Shown piece by piece: positions 34,894 through 43,142 of a DNA stretch of 58,434 bases. The notes under the pieces are model-generated. The model saw only the letters and a program-made list of their open reading frames with translations, was not told where the DNA came from and searched no databases. The first letter of the stretch is position 1. Each line of letters begins with the position of its first letter. Origin of the DNA: Hahella sp. HN01 (lineage in GTDB: Bacteria; Pseudomonadota; Gammaproteobacteria; Pseudomonadales; Oleiphilaceae); the NCBI RefSeq assembly GCF_018986435.1, contig NZ_JAHMIN010000014.1, forward strand, positions 60,271-118,704. Direction: 5' to 3'. A program made the position numbers and the translations under genes.

Positions 34894-36258
34894 TCAGCTA
34901 ACAACCCGTCCGGGCATGATGATTTCAATCGTCACGCCATCGCTGACGCCCGAAGCCAGCTTCAGTTCGCCACGATAGCTTTCCACCAGTTCGCGCACAA
35001 CGGAAAGTCCAATGCCCTGACCAATCGGGCGACTGTCCAGGCGCACGCCGCGCTGTAGCGCTTTGTCCCAGTCTTGCGCGGGAATGCCGGGACCATCATT
35101 GCTGATCGACAGCGTCACGAAACCGTCCACTTCGCCAGAAGCATGAATAGACACTTCCGCATCACCGTATTTAAAAGCGTTATCGATCAAATTGCCCAGC
35201 ATCTCCATCAAGTCTGCTTCGTCTGCGAGAAACGCCACCTCTTCAGGCACGTTGACTTCACAATACATGCCTCGGTCAGCATAGACTTTCTGCAAAACGG
35301 AGGTAACGCGATTGACCAAAGGCAGGATGGGCGTCGGTTTATGCCAGACTCCCTCTCCTCCGGCGCTGGCGCGCTTGAGCTGGTAGGTCACGACGTCGTC
35401 CATACGCGCCACCTGCTCACCCAGAGTGCGCCGACGCTCTTCCTCATTCATTTCAATGGCGCCGCGCAGCACCGCCAGCGGCGTCTTCAGACTATGCGCC
35501 AGATCTCCGAGACTGTTGCGATAACGTTCCCGCTGGCGTCGCTCCACATCCAGGACGGTATTCAACGCGTGAGTCAAGGCAGCGATTTCTTTGGGATAGT
35601 TTTCCGACAGGGTGTCCATTTCACCTTTTTCAATCGCCCCCAGTTCTCTGGTCACATTCTGCAAAGGCCGCAACGCCCAGCCCAGAAACAAAGCCACAAT
35701 GGCGCACAAGGCGATGGTGACAATCACCAGACCGATTGAAAGAGTAGTGGTGAAAGAACGGGATTCCTGCTCCAGCAAAGACGCTTGTTGCCAAACTTCA
35801 AAAACATAGCGACGAAAGCCGTTTTCAACGAGGCCGCTATCCACGGCGAACAACGCAGGCAGTTGCACCTGCAGATAACCCGGCTTGGCGTCTACGCGAC
35901 GATGGGAAATCCGACCCGGCTCAGTTTCCGGCGCCAGCCAGGGCAACGTCTGCGGGAGGCCTAAACTAGAGCGGGACTGCCAGACGATAAAGCCGTCGCT
36001 GTTACGCACAACCGCGACCAGACCCGACTGGGCCTGATTAAAACGACTCTCCTGAAGTTCTTCCGGCAGTTGCAGACTATCGCCAGAAGGCTCCGCCGCC
36101 GCCAGTAACAAATAGAGGTGAGCGCTAAGCCGATCGATATGCGCCCGCTCCAGACTTTCCTGATAAGCGACATAGACCACCCACCCCGCTGATACCACGA
36201 AAAAGGGAATAACCAGGGTGAGCAGCCAGAAGCGGGTGCGAAGTGAGAGCCGCCGCAC
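34894..36258 (-). CDS. PhoQ-like sensor histidine kinase
   Basis: 454 residues. A transmembrane helix at about 9-31, a periplasmic sensor domain of roughly 135 residues, and a second helix at about 172-194 lead to a HAMP domain (195-245). The H-box holds His255 in L-G-D-L-A-H-S-L-K-T-P-L-A-V-L, the wording typical of PhoQ-class kinases. The ATPase part has N-L-I-D-N-A-F-K-Y and S-N-D-G-P-G-I-P, with the G2 box GQGIGLSVVRELV. The acidic cluster used by E. coli PhoQ for magnesium sensing is not evident, so its stimulus may differ. It follows the response regulator by 5 bases. Confidence 0.93.
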   Translation of the reverse strand: MRRLSLRTRFWLLTLVIPFFVVSAGWVVYVAYQESLERAHIDRLSAHLYLLLAAAEPSGDSLQLPEELQESRFNQAQSGLVAVVRNSDGFIVWQSRSSLGLPQTLPWLAPETEPGRISHRRVDAKPGYLQVQLPALFAVDSGLVENGFRRYVFEVWQQASLLEQESRSFTTTLSIGLVIVTIALCAIVALFLGWALRPLQNVTRELGAIEKGEMDTLSENYPKEIAALTHALNTVLDVERRQRERYRNSLGDLAHSLKTPLAVLRGAIEMNEEERRRTLGEQVARMDDVVTYQLKRASAGGEGVWHKPTPILPLVNRVTSVLQKVYADRGMYCEVNVPEEVAFLADEADLMEMLGNLIDNAFKYGDAEVSIHASGEVDGFVTLSISNDGPGIPAQDWDKALQRGVRLDSRPIGQGIGLSVVRELVESYRGELKLASGVSDGVTIEIIMPGRVVS

Positions 36259-36263
36259 AGTGA

Positions 36264-36950
36264 TCAGGCGGTCTTCTGTGGCGACCAGTTAAACCGGTAG
36301 CCCTGGCCGCGCAAGGTGGTAATCGGTTTGTTGACCCCATCCGGGTCCAGCTTTTTGCGCAAGCGACCGATAAAAACCTCTATAACATTGCTGTCACGAT
36401 CAAAATCCTGCGCGTACAAATGCTCCGTCAATTCAGTTTTGGACACAGCCTGACCGGCGCGATGAACCAGATATTCAAGCGTGTTGTATTCGTAGGCGGT
36501 CAGCTCCAGGGCGGAGCCGTCGATTTGCACCAGCTTGGCGCGAGTATCCAGGGTCATGGGACCGGCTTGAATCACTGGACTGCTGAACCCGGAAGAGCGT
36601 CTCAGTAAGGCGCCCAACCGCGCCATCAATTCAGCGACGTGAAACGGCTTCACCAGATAGTCGTCAGCGCCAGCTTCCAGGCCACTGACTTTATCCTGCC
36701 AGTGGCCGCGCGCGGTAAGGATGAGAATGGGGAACTCTTTGCCCATGCCGCGCCACTCCTGGATCACCTCCAGGCCGGTGCGTTTGGGCAGGCCCAGGTC
36801 TACGACGGCAAGGTCATAAGGGTTTTCTTTACCCAGATAAGCGGCGACCTCGCCGTCTTCCGCCGTGTCTACGGCGTAGCCATGTTTAACCAGTTCGTCC
36901 CGTAATTGGCCACGTAACAACGCTTCGTCTTCGACCAATAGTATTCGCAT
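36264..36950 (-). CDS. PhoP-like OmpR-family response regulator
   Basis: 228 residues: receiver domain (1-120) and winged-helix DNA-binding domain (about 130-225). The phospho-acceptor is Asp51 in V-V-D-L-G-L-P, with the acidic pair E7-D8 and Lys in L-V-K-P-F-H. The segment TARGHWQDKVSGLEAGADDY closely resembles E. coli PhoP. The C-terminal part has L-T-A-Y-E-Y, ERI-type SNVIEVFIGRLRKKL and TLRGQGYRF. It lies 55 bases after the PepSY gene and 5 before the kinase. Confidence 0.95.
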   Translation of the reverse strand: MRILLVEDEALLRGQLRDELVKHGYAVDTAEDGEVAAYLGKENPYDLAVVDLGLPKRTGLEVIQEWRGMGKEFPILILTARGHWQDKVSGLEAGADDYLVKPFHVAELMARLGALLRRSSGFSSPVIQAGPMTLDTRAKLVQIDGSALELTAYEYNTLEYLVHRAGQAVSKTELTEHLYAQDFDRDSNVIEVFIGRLRKKLDPDGVNKPITTLRGQGYRFNWSPQKTA

Positions 36951-37005
36951 GCTTGATTCCCGCTAACTTCCTAAACCCTGTCGCTTTATCGGAGCAGACG
37001 CTCCA

Positions 37006-37287
37006 TCAGCTGACTCTTCCCGAGCTGCGCTCAACTACGTAGGTTTTCACCACTCCGTTGGGAAGCAAAACTTTCACCCGATAGACATCGCCCTGGGACT
37101 CGACTTTCAGCACGCGTCCCCCACTTACCTGACGCACCAGACTGGCGGCGTCCTGCTCACTCACGTCCGCCAGCAACAAGGTGTCCGCTTGCGAGGGTGA
37201 ATAACCGAAGGCCGGGGCGGCCAACGCAGCCGGCGTATGCAGCCAGGCTGTCAGTAAAATGGATGTTAAGAGCAATGTTCTGGTCAT
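37006..37287 (-). CDS. PepSY domain periplasmic protein
   Basis: 93 residues with a signal peptide (1-23, ending ALAAP) and one PepSY-like domain: the conserved S-L-V-R-Q-V-S-G-G-R-V-L-K-V-E segment and the beta pair YRVKVLLPNGVVKTYVVERSSGRV. Such small PepSY proteins often precede PhoP/QseB-like two-component genes in proteobacteria and are candidate feedback partners or targets of the kinase. Gap to the response regulator is 55 bases. Confidence 0.88.
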   Translation of the reverse strand: MTRTLLLTSILLTAWLHTPAALAAPAFGYSPSQADTLLLADVSEQDAASLVRQVSGGRVLKVESQGDVYRVKVLLPNGVVKTYVVERSSGRVS

Positions 37288-37323
37288 GGTTCAGCTTCTC
37301 GTAGAGGGCCGCCCGCCAAACAA

Positions 37324-37869
37324 TCAGGCGGGCTCCACAGTCACTCTGATACGAATGCGATCACCCGGGTACTGGTCCATGCGGGTGCGGTATTCGCGTC
37401 CCTGATACTTATAGGTCACCCAGTATCCCATAGTCTCCTGCACATATTCCACGTCGTAGGTGGTTTCACAACGTCTTTCATTTGAGTAGTAAGACTCTGA
37501 ATAAGACGTTGAACCCCGATTGGATATGTCATGCCCGATAGACGCGCCCAATATCGCGCCCACTGCGGTTCCAACCTGCTTGTTGCGTTTCTTGTGTCCC
37601 ACTGCGTTACCGATGGCTCCACCGATGACGCCGCCAAGGATGGTACCGGTGTAAGAGTCAGAAGACTGACGCGGCGCTTCGTGGCGCACCTGCTCGGTCC
37701 AGCAGGACTCGCGAGGCGTGCGATGCTCTACGGATTTAGTGATAGGCTCCACGTCCACCACTTTGGCGTAATCGAATTCAGAACCGCCGCGGTGGTGGCG
37801 ACCGCCGGCGAATGCCGGTGCGGCCAGGGTAACTGAAAGAGCGGCGACTGCCAGTGTTTTGATTTTCAT
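37324..37869 (-). CDS. glycine-zipper 2TM envelope protein
   Basis: 181 residues with a signal peptide (1-21, ending PAFA) and no lipobox. After a His/Arg-rich start (GRHHRGG) there is a central glycine zipper of the rickettsial 17-kDa antigen type (about 78-115): GTILGGVIGGAIGNAVGHKK followed by VGTAVGAILGASIGHDI. The C-terminal part is rich in Tyr and charged residues and ends in beta strands. Proteins of this type insert in or span between envelope membranes. It is the first gene of an apparent operon with the PepSY and two-component genes, 36 bases from the next one. Confidence 0.88.
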   Translation of the reverse strand: MKIKTLAVAALSVTLAAPAFAGGRHHRGGSEFDYAKVVDVEPITKSVEHRTPRESCWTEQVRHEAPRQSSDSYTGTILGGVIGGAIGNAVGHKKRNKQVGTAVGAILGASIGHDISNRGSTSYSESYYSNERRCETTYDVEYVQETMGYWVTYKYQGREYRTRMDQYPGDRIRIRVTVEPA

Positions 37870-38007
37870 GAGTGAATCTCCTTGCGCTTATCTGATGGGT
37901 TCAGATTAATGCAGTCAACCTGAATGCTAACTGAACTTGCGCTAACAAATTTCACCCGCCGCTGACCTCATGAACAGGCGTTCAATTATTAACCACCCTA
38001 AGCGGCG

Positions 38008-38601
38008 CTATGCCGCCCATCCTCTTACTTCCTGCATCAGGAATTTGAATGCGTTCTCCACCCGACACTGCCTGCTACAGGTTCGGCGCAATGCAATAAG
38101 CCCTTGTGTGACGCTGACCAGATAACAGGCGGCGGCTTCCACATCAATGTCCCCACGTAAGCCGTTATTATCCTGCGCGCGGATCAAAGCCTGAGCTAAT
38201 AACATCTCCAGTTGGCGCAGCCAGTCATCTACTTTTTTCTGCACTAGTTCGTCTACGCCGCCCATCTCAGAGCCCGCATTCTGAACATAACAGCCTACCC
38301 GGCCGCCCTCGCTGCACAGCCCAGCGCTCAGCCCCGCCAAATACTCCACAACCGCATCCAGTTCAGCGTCGTCATGCAACAATGGCGCGGCGATTCGTCG
38401 GATGACCGTATTCAAGTAGTGATCGAGCGTTAAATGAAACAGGGCGCGCTTATCGCCAAAAGTGTTGTAAATGCTGAAGCGGTTCAACTCCAGCTCATCA
38501 CATAACTGCTGTAACGAAGTGGCTTCGAAACCCTGCCGCCAGAACAGTTTCATGGCGATATGCAGTTTTTCTTGTGGGTCAAATGCGGTAGGTCTTCCCA
38601 T
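38008..38601 (-). CDS. TetR/AcrR family transcriptional regulator
   Basis: 197 residues from the ATG at 38601 (MGRPTAFDPQEKLHIAMKLFWRQGF), chosen because this is the usual opening of the family and AGAAGAG lies just upstream; an in-frame ATG 15 codons earlier is possible. The N-terminal helix-turn-helix reads ATSLQQLCDELELNRFSIYNTFGDKRALF (about 24-52). The C-terminal ligand domain is helical with the GCYVQNAGSEM segment common in the TetR_C_11-like class. It is divergent from the two GST genes; the 134-base gap contains a large inverted repeat over the GST promoter, so it most likely represses both itself and the GSTs. Confidence 0.93.
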   Translation of the reverse strand: MGRPTAFDPQEKLHIAMKLFWRQGFEATSLQQLCDELELNRFSIYNTFGDKRALFHLTLDHYLNTVIRRIAAPLLHDDAELDAVVEYLAGLSAGLCSEGGRVGCYVQNAGSEMGGVDELVQKKVDDWLRQLEMLLAQALIRAQDNNGLRGDIDVEAAACYLVSVTQGLIALRRTCSRQCRVENAFKFLMQEVRGWAA

Positions 38602-38671
38602 TAATCTCTTCTGATATCTCAGGCTCTTATGCAGATTAGTGAACAAAGGTCGTCTATATTATAAACAGTTC

Positions 38672-38718
38672 TTGACTGAACATTTAGAAAAAATCTATAT
38701 TTCTAAACGATCAGTCAA
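38672..38718. promoter_or_regulatory. TetR operator and divergent promoter
   Basis: TTGACTGAACATTTAGAAA (38672-38690) and TTTCTAAACGATCAGTCAA (38700-38718) are 19-bp inverted copies with two mismatches around a 9-base centre. The left arm starts with TTGACT, a -35 hexamer, and TATATT at 38696-38701 is a -10 box with 18-base spacing for the GST genes. The mirrored TTGACT in the right arm can serve the regulator gene. Regulator binding would block both promoters. Confidence 0.82.
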
Positions 38719-38735
38719 AAATAAAAGGCGAAACA

Positions 38736-39344
38736 ATGAAAATATATCAGGCACGGATCGCGCCCAATCCTCGCAGAGTAAGAATTTTCCTCGCGGAAAA
38801 AGACATTGCGATGGAGTATGTCGAAGTCGACATTCAGAAAGGAGAACAGCATAGCCCTGAGTTCAAACAGAAGAATGCCCTGGGACTGCTTCCGGTGCTG
38901 GAGCTGGACGACGGTTCCCATTTGTCGGAATCCATCGCCATCTGCCGCTACTTCGAAGAGACTCAGCCTGAACCGCCTCTGTTTGGACGAGACGCCAAAG
39001 AAAAAGCGATTGTCGAGATGTGGATCAGACGCTGCGACTTCTATTTCATGTTTCCCACCGGCATGTGTTTCCAAAACACGTCCGATTATTTCAAAGGACT
39101 CAAGCGTCAGGTTCCCGAGTGGGGCGAGCTATGTCGCGAAAAGTCAGGCAAATTTTTCAATCTGTTGAACAACCATTTTGAGCATAACGCCTACCTGGCC
39201 GGTGATTACTTCAGCATCGCCGATATCAGCGCGTTCTGCACGGTGGACTTCGCCAAAGTGATTCAGCAGCGGATTCAACCGGAACATACTCATTTGCAAC
39301 GCTGGTATGACTCAGTCGCGGCGCGGCCGCCCAGCAAAGCTTAA
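38736..39344 (+). CDS. glutathione S-transferase
   Basis: 202-residue cytosolic GST. The N-terminal thioredoxin-fold domain (1-78) has Y-Q-A-R-I-A-P-N-P-R-R-V-R-I-F-L, the cis-Pro loop LGLLPVLELDDG and the glutathione gamma-Glu contact L-S-E-S-I-A-I. The C-terminal domain has the N-capping box A-G-D-Y-F-S-I-A-D-I-S. It should conjugate glutathione to electrophiles or act as a peroxidase. First gene downstream of the TetR operator, with a second GST 43 bases later. Confidence 0.92.
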   Translation: MKIYQARIAPNPRRVRIFLAEKDIAMEYVEVDIQKGEQHSPEFKQKNALGLLPVLELDDGSHLSESIAICRYFEETQPEPPLFGRDAKEKAIVEMWIRRCDFYFMFPTGMCFQNTSDYFKGLKRQVPEWGELCREKSGKFFNLLNNHFEHNAYLAGDYFSIADISAFCTVDFAKVIQQRIQPEHTHLQRWYDSVAARPPSKA

Positions 39345-39387
39345 ATAGCGAACGTCGCCGCATGTGCGGCGCATAAGGAGCAATCTC

Positions 39388-40047
39388 ATGATAGACCTGT
39401 ATACCGCCGCCACACCCAACGGGCATAAGATCAGCATCGCCCTGGAAGAGATGGCCCTTCCCTACAATGTGATCGCAATAGATTTGAGCTCCGGCGTGCA
39501 GAAACAGCCGGAATACCTGAAGCTGAATCCCAACGGGCGTATCCCTACTATCGTTGACCGGGATAACGATGACTTTGTCGTCTTTGAGTCCGGCGCCATC
39601 CTGGTTTATCTGGGCGAAAAGTCCGGCAAGTTTTACCCTACGGAAGCGAAAAAGCGGTCTCAGGTGCTACAGTGGCTGATGTTTCAGATGGGGGGCATTG
39701 GCCCCATGATGGGGCAGGCCAACGTATTCTTCCGCTATTTCCCGGAAAAACTGCAGCCCGCCATTGATCGCTACCAGAATGAAGTAAAGCGTCTTTTCGG
39801 CGTGCTGGATGGGCATTTGGCGGATAACCAGTTTCTGGCGGGCGACTACTCCATCGCCGATATCGCCAACTGGGCCTGGGTGCGCACGCATAACTGGTCT
39901 GGCGTTGATATCGCTGATTTTCCCCACCTTACTCGTTGGGTGCAGGAAATCGCCGCGCGACCCGCTGCGCAAAAGGGTATCGAGATTCCCAAGCGGGCTG
40001 AGCCGGAGGATGTGGTAAAGGGCGTTCAATCTATCCTTGTGAGGTAA
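39388..40047 (+). CDS. Nu-class glutathione S-transferase / disulfide reductase (YfcG-like)
   Basis: 219 residues from the ATG at 39388, which has AAGGAG 7 bases upstream. The N-terminus [21 protein letters not shown] has the T-P-N-G-x-K motif of Nu-class enzymes (YfcG, YghU), where Thr and Asn contact glutathione and disulfide-bond reductase activity is known. Next come [12 protein letters not shown] and [10 protein letters not shown]. The C-terminal domain has [16 protein letters not shown]. It shares the TetR-controlled promoter with the first GST. Confidence 0.93.
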   Translation: MIDLYTAATPNGHKISIALEEMALPYNVIAIDLSSGVQKQPEYLKLNPNGRIPTIVDRDNDDFVVFESGAILVYLGEKSGKFYPTEAKKRSQVLQWLMFQMGGIGPMMGQANVFFRYFPEKLQPAIDRYQNEVKRLFGVLDGHLADNQFLAGDYSIADIANWAWVRTHNWSGVDIADFPHLTRWVQEIAARPAAQKGIEIPKRAEPEDVVKGVQSILVR

Positions 40048-40052
40048 TCCGC

Positions 40053-41033
40053 CTAGAGCTTAAACCGCTCCAGCATGCCGTCGGACGTTATGGCGATCAC
40101 CTCTCCGTTAGCGGCGAACGCCATGTCCAACACCGCCCCGCTACTGGCGGGGCCCCAAATGCGTCGGGCTTTAGCGGACCAGTATCCGATTTCATTGCCG
40201 TTCACGGCGTCTACGAGATAGATGTCGCCACGAAAGGTTCCCAGCAACAAGCGACGTCCGTCCGCGGAAAATCTAGCGCTGGTGAAGTTCTCATAGCGGT
40301 AGGACAGTTTGGCTTTGGCGTCGCCGCTGATGGCGTCCCAGATAACAGCGTCCTCTCTCTGCGCAGCGGAAAACGCTAAAGCGCCGTCATTGGAAAGCGC
40401 GACAGTCTTTACCTGATTGGAGTGAGAAAAGGTATGCACCAACGCGCCAGTGTCCAATCGCCATAAACGCGCGCTCTGGTCATCCGACCCTGTAATCGCC
40501 CAGCGGTTGTCGCCGGATATATCCACTGACGTCACTTCCGCTTTGTGGGGAAACTCATAGCGGGACTGGCCTTTTTGCAGGTCAAAATACACTGCTTGAT
40601 TGCTGCGCATGCCGAGTAGCGCGTATTTATCATTCGGGCCGATGGCGATGTTGGAAATTTTATCCGACGCGCGCCAGAAATTGAGCGAGTGGCCGTCTGA
40701 CACATTCCATACCACCAGGTCCGCATCCACAGCAGTAATCGCCAGCTTGGCGTCGTCCGCCATCGCCACCGCACGGATGGTGCTGAATTCTCCGGATTTA
40801 TGATTCCAGTTGTAGAGCCGTTCATTCTTGCCCAATACCCACAAACTGCCGCCATGCTGCACCGAACCGATCAGCGCATAGCCTGCGTCAGCCGAGAGTC
40901 CAGCGCTGAGCAGCCCTTGTTGCGCCACCTTCAGTGAACTTTCAGGCCCTTTGCCGCCACAGCCGGAAAGCAGCGAACAGACTGATAAAATCAGCGACAG
41001 GGATTTCCACAGGTAAGTCCTTGGGACGCGCAT
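40053..41033 (-). CDS. WD40-repeat lipoprotein
   Basis: 326 residues, with signal sequence SLILSVCSLLSGC and a lipobox ending at Cys25. The remainder consists of about seven beta-propeller blades; blades such as EVTSVDISGDNRWAITGSDDQSARLWRLDTG and VKTVALSNDGALAFSAAQREDAVIWDAISG show classical WD repeats (S/A-x-D-G and W-D endings). It is probably an outer-membrane-anchored scaffold. No enzymatic motif. It ends 5 bases from the Nu-class GST gene on the other strand. Partner proteins are unknown. Confidence 0.88.
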   Translation of the reverse strand: MRVPRTYLWKSLSLILSVCSLLSGCGGKGPESSLKVAQQGLLSAGLSADAGYALIGSVQHGGSLWVLGKNERLYNWNHKSGEFSTIRAVAMADDAKLAITAVDADLVVWNVSDGHSLNFWRASDKISNIAIGPNDKYALLGMRSNQAVYFDLQKGQSRYEFPHKAEVTSVDISGDNRWAITGSDDQSARLWRLDTGALVHTFSHSNQVKTVALSNDGALAFSAAQREDAVIWDAISGDAKAKLSYRYENFTSARFSADGRRLLLGTFRGDIYLVDAVNGNEIGYWSAKARRIWGPASSGAVLDMAFAANGEVIAITSDGMLERFKL

Positions 41034-41179
41034 ACTGAGTCAGATGGTCGAGACTGAATTCAAGGTTGATTAAGGAAGTTTAGACAACCTTATGAGATAG
41101 GCAAAATTATTTGTGGAAAATTAACAGGTTAGAACAAGCCGACCGCCTGTGGCGACCGGCTTTCATGACTTGGCCCGGA

Positions 41180-41653
41180 TCAGGCGACTTGATCAGCGTG
41201 CGCGTTATGCAGCTTTTCGATCAGCATATCTTCCAGTTCGAAGCGCTCTTCCAGGCGTTCGCCCAGTTTGGAGAGCTCAGGCAACAGCGCATTCAGCTCG
41301 GACAATTCTTCCGGCGTCTTATCAAACCGGTCGTTATAGTCCAGCGCCGCTTCAGTGGTGGACTGAATCTTCGGAAACAGTTCCTTCACCAGCTCCATAC
41401 CGCCGTCGTTAAACTCGCGGGCTTCTTCAATTAATTGCTCGTACACCTCAAAGTGGCCTGCGGAAACATAGTCCAACAGCACCTGACAGAACGTCTTAAA
41501 GTTCTTAACCGCCGATTCCACATCGTCAAACTTGCTCTTGCCGACCAGATCGCAATAACGCACGATCAGGTCTTGCCTTTCCTTAAGCCAGCGGTCGATT
41601 ATTTCACTGACGCCACCCCATCGCTCTTTGGCGTTTTGGCAATTTTCCAGCAT
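41180..41653 (-). CDS. rsd: Rsd/AlgQ family anti-sigma-70 regulator
   Basis: 157-residue all-helical protein of the Rsd/AlgQ family. It resembles E. coli Rsd throughout: I-I-D-R-W-L-K-E-R-Q-D-L-I-V-R-Y-C-D-L-V, F-C-Q-V-L-L-D-Y-V-S-A-G-H-F-E-V-Y-E and L-G-E-R-L-E-E-R-F-E-L-E-D. Rsd binds region 4 of sigma-70 in stationary phase and frees core polymerase; AlgQ in Pseudomonas affects alginate and virulence genes. AAGGG lies 7 bases before the ATG. A stationary-phase theme is shared with the nearby RMF-like gene. Confidence 0.92.
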   Translation of the reverse strand: MLENCQNAKERWGGVSEIIDRWLKERQDLIVRYCDLVGKSKFDDVESAVKNFKTFCQVLLDYVSAGHFEVYEQLIEEAREFNDGGMELVKELFPKIQSTTEAALDYNDRFDKTPEELSELNALLPELSKLGERLEERFELEDMLIEKLHNAHADQVA

Positions 41654-41793
41654 GACCTCACCCTTATCTCTATCTATCTGTGCTAGCCGTTAGTGTTATA
41701 AGTATTTTTAATAGTGGCTTCCAACTATACGCGATCACTCGTTTGCTAAACAAGCGTACCGAATTCCTTTTTCAATGTTTTACCAAACCGCAA

Positions 41794-42291
41794 TCAGCGC
41801 GCCCTGCGCACCCAGGTAAAGGCCCAGGCGGCGGTAAAACCGATGAAGGCGATCAGCGTCCAACCGGGAATGCTCAAGCCCAAAAACGTCCACTGCACCT
41901 CAGCGCATTCGCCAGTGCCGGTCAGCATCATCGTCAATACTTCCGAGAACGGAAAAGCCTGCAACATATACTCTAAACCGGGCCCGCAAGCAGGCACCTG
42001 ATCCGCCGGCAGACTCTGCAGCCATAACTGACGCGTCGCCAGCGCAGCGCCGCCCAACGTCGTCACCCAGCCCAGCAGCGTGTAAACCGTGATCCCCATA
42101 TTTTTCGGGTTATGCAGCGCCGCCGCTAAAAACACCAATCCCGCCAGCACAAACGCGATGCGCTGCGCCATACACAATGGACAAGGCTCGAGATCTTCCA
42201 CGTACTGCAGGTAAAAAGCGAATCCCATTAATCCGGCGATCGCCAGAAAACACAGGAAGTAAATCGTTCGGTTAGTGAGCCATGCGGGCAT
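41794..42291 (-). CDS. dsbB: disulfide bond formation protein DsbB
   Basis: Four-helix inner-membrane protein of 165 residues that re-oxidises DsbA and passes electrons to quinone. The first periplasmic loop has the redox pair Cys37-Cys40 (E-P-C-P-L-C-M-A-Q-R), the second loop Cys102 and Cys129. I use the ATG at 42291 (MPAWLTNR) because GGAG lies 5 bases upstream and it starts just before the first helix; an in-frame start 30 codons upstream would add a non-family N-terminus. Confidence 0.95.
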   Translation of the reverse strand: MPAWLTNRTIYFLCFLAIAGLMGFAFYLQYVEDLEPCPLCMAQRIAFVLAGLVFLAAALHNPKNMGITVYTLLGWVTTLGGAALATRQLWLQSLPADQVPACGPGLEYMLQAFPFSEVLTMMLTGTGECAEVQWTFLGLSIPGWTLIAFIGFTAAWAFTWVRRAR

Positions 42292-42446
42292 GAGATCTCC
42301 TGTTCTCCCGGTAGGGTAGCTTGTCAAAACGGCTTTCGATTTTGCTGAGAATAAACTTTGCTTGCAAGACGCGAAAACCATTTGACGCTCTCCAAGGCCT
42401 TGTCTAGGCTCGAAATAACCAAAGTTTAATCAAGAGGACGCCTTCC

Positions 42447-42875
42447 ATGGTACTTAAGCACGCGTTTCTGCGCGATTTCCGTCTGCTTGCTCTGCTGGCG
42501 ATCATCGCCCTGGCGACGGCGTCCGGCGCGTACGCGGAAGGTCAGGATGACCTGGTGCAATATATCGATCTGAGCCCGTCGTTCGTGCTTAATTACGACG
42601 GTCCCAGCAGTAAGCTCAAATTCGCGAAAATAGACGTGTCCGTACGGGTCAACACTCGTACAGCGGCGGCGGCGGTGGAACACCACATGCCAGCGCTACG
42701 CAACCTGCTGGTATTGATGTTCAGTCGTCAAACGGAAAAGGTGATGGGCTCGAATGATGGCCGGGAACAGTTGCGAGCCGAAGCGCTACAATCGCTGCAG
42801 GATTTTCTGCAGGAAGAGTCCGGAGGCAAAATGGTAGAGGACCTGCTGTTCACCAACTTCGTAGTGCAACGCTGA
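42447..42875 (+). CDS. FliL-like flagellar basal-body-associated protein (solo)
   Basis: 142 residues with an N-terminal hydrophobic segment (about 12-31, ending SGAYA, a possible signal peptide or anchor) followed by a FliL-like domain: YIDLSPSFVLNYDG, LKFAKIDVSVRV, then HHMPALRNLLVLMFSRQ and FLQEESGGKMVEDLLFTNFVVQR. FliL modulates the flagellar motor; this paralogue lies alone, far from flagellar genes in this window. Lone FliL-like proteins are known in Pseudomonas and relatives. GAGGA lies 9 bases before the ATG. Confidence 0.88.
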   Translation: MVLKHAFLRDFRLLALLAIIALATASGAYAEGQDDLVQYIDLSPSFVLNYDGPSSKLKFAKIDVSVRVNTRTAAAAVEHHMPALRNLLVLMFSRQTEKVMGSNDGREQLRAEALQSLQDFLQEESGGKMVEDLLFTNFVVQR

Positions 42876-42944
42876 CCGCTTCAACACCGGACTCCGACGT
42901 CGCCATCACTAGCAACGTCGGCGCAACCCTTCGGATCGACAGGT

Positions 42945-43142
42945 TCAGGCCGTTCTAGCCTTCCCTTTCTTATCACCGGCTTGGGCGCCGTCTTCCCAGC
43001 CCGCTTCCCAGGCTGCGATCACGACTTCACCACGGTACGGGCATTTCACCCGCTCCATACCCAAGACGCCCGCCATGTATCCTTGCTGATAAGCCTTGTT
43101 AAGCGTTTCCAGATTCCAATTCAGAGATAGATCTGCGGCCAT
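42945..43142 (-). CDS. rmf: ribosome modulation factor-like protein
   Basis: A 65-residue protein of the RMF family, which binds 70S ribosomes and drives formation of inactive 100S dimers in stationary phase. The core N-K-A-Y-Q-Q-G-Y-M-A-G-V-L-G-M and C-P-Y-R with W-E-A-G-W-E-D-G matches RMF (R-G-Y-Q-A-G ... C-P-Y ... W-L-G-G-W-R). The C-terminus is longer and basic (DKKGKARTA). GGAGG precedes the ATG. The N-terminus is less basic than E. coli RMF. Confidence 0.87.
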   Translation of the reverse strand: MAADLSLNWNLETLNKAYQQGYMAGVLGMERVKCPYRGEVVIAAWEAGWEDGAQAGDKKGKARTA

